From: JBDLID01 sp039715055
GTDB lineage: Bacteria > Desulfobacterota > Desulfobulbia > Desulfobulbales > Desulfocapsaceae
Length of the DNA stretch: 23,872 nt
NCBI GenBank assembly: GCA_039715055.1
Contig: JBDLID010000037.1
Location: forward strand, 1 to 23,872
Direction: 5' to 3'
The position numbers were made by a program, and so were the translations under genes. Under the pieces are notes generated by a model, which did no database searches, was not told the DNA's origin, and saw only the letters and a list, made by a program, of their open reading frames with translations. Of the stretch, positions 23,669 to 23,872 are shown in pieces. Every line of letters begins with the position of its first letter. Position 1 is the first letter of the stretch.

Positions 23669-23713
23669 AGTTAATATGGGGACATGTACTCGTTACGTGT
23701 CCCCATATTAACT
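23669..23713. repeat. long palindrome with 16-base perfect arms
   Basis: AGTTAATATGGGGACA (23669-23684) is repeated inverted as TGTCCCCATATTAACT (23698-23713); after a T/G mismatch three further inner pairs can form, leaving a short loop. No T run follows, so it is unlikely to be an intrinsic terminator. The shape and the GGGGACA core resemble REP-like palindromes that accompany Y1 (IS200-like) transposases in many genomes; that identity is recalled resemblance, not shown here. Confidence 0.6.
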
Positions 23714-23844
23714 GGCACCGTCCTGCTTTCTCAACACAGTGACCCATTTTGTAGTATCTGCGTAAAAAAAAATGGTGAGGCTGTTAGTTGTTCTCAGTGC
23801 AAAAATGCGAGGCAGGAGCTCGTCTGCGGTACAGGAGTAGGAGT

Positions 23845-23872
23845 ATGCGGCAGGGAATTGATAACGAAGGAG
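23845..23872 (+). CDS. possible start of a gene running off the right edge
   Basis: ATG at 23845 has AGGAG at 23833-23837 with 7-base spacing and stays open to the window end (reads MRQGIDNEG). Nine residues are too few to identify anything. Alternatively the final GAAGGAG is the ribosome binding site of a gene starting just outside the window. Confidence 0.2.

Noticed and set aside
23712..23728. Sigma54-type promoter TGGCAC...TGC
   Set aside because: The GG to GC spacing is one base short of the strict requirement and no good gene start follows at the right distance.
1..23872. CRISPR array, tRNA, rRNA or complete insertion sequence
   Set aside because: No regularly spaced repeats, cloverleaf, rRNA-like sequence or transposase gene was seen in the window.

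Overview
The window reads as an ordinary chromosomal stretch of a Gram-negative, probably anaerobic bacterium. My best guess is a sulfate- or sulfur-metabolising member of the Desulfobulbales (former Deltaproteobacteria). The guess rests on the gene set: a DUF3373-type porin next to a c-type cytochrome, a DsrE-family protein, several large multi-domain kinases, and a HEAT protein coupled to a DinG-type helicase. It is inference from gene content; there is no rRNA or other marker to confirm it.

Layout. The left edge (2-964, +) holds the 3' part of a DHA2-family drug exporter. It converges with a REC-GAF-histidine kinase gene (968-2812, -). After about 540 bases without a convincing gene comes a forward cluster: HEAT protein, DinG/YoaA-like helicase, long-chain polyprenyl diphosphate synthase and a YibQ-like polysaccharide deacetylase (3357-7774). 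The rest, up to 21308, is on the minus strand and, read in its own direction, consists of these units: a c-type cytochrome and outer-membrane porin; a periplasmic binding protein, a PAS histidine kinase and a REC-HDOD regulator; a shortened glmU; thiS-thiG-thiH; a stand-alone AICAR transformylase with dgkA; and a DsrE-family gene. A membrane diguanylate cyclase (21533-23617, +) runs divergently from the cytochrome. The right edge carries a 16-bp-arm palindrome and possibly the start of another gene.

How the genes fit together. Much of the window is core metabolism: thiazole synthesis for thiamine, purine synthesis, UDP-GlcNAc synthesis, quinone side chain and phospholipid recycling. Among these lie three signalling systems (a REC-GAF kinase, a binding protein/kinase/HDOD cassette, and a GAF-GGDEF cyclase) and one small envelope electron-transfer candidate (cytochrome plus porin). 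Good -35/-10 pairs with 17- or 18-base spacers can be read upstream of dsrE-like, purH, thiS and glmU, so these minus-strand genes appear to be separate transcription units.

I found no clearly new multi-gene system. The items most worth a second look are: the glmU without an acetyltransferase domain; the pseudoknot-capable stretch in the 625-base gap after the porin; the terminator hairpin between the binding-protein and kinase genes; the paired palindromes in front of the dsrE-like gene; the repeats around the thi promoter; the Met-less cytochrome/porin pair; and the long palindrome at the right edge.
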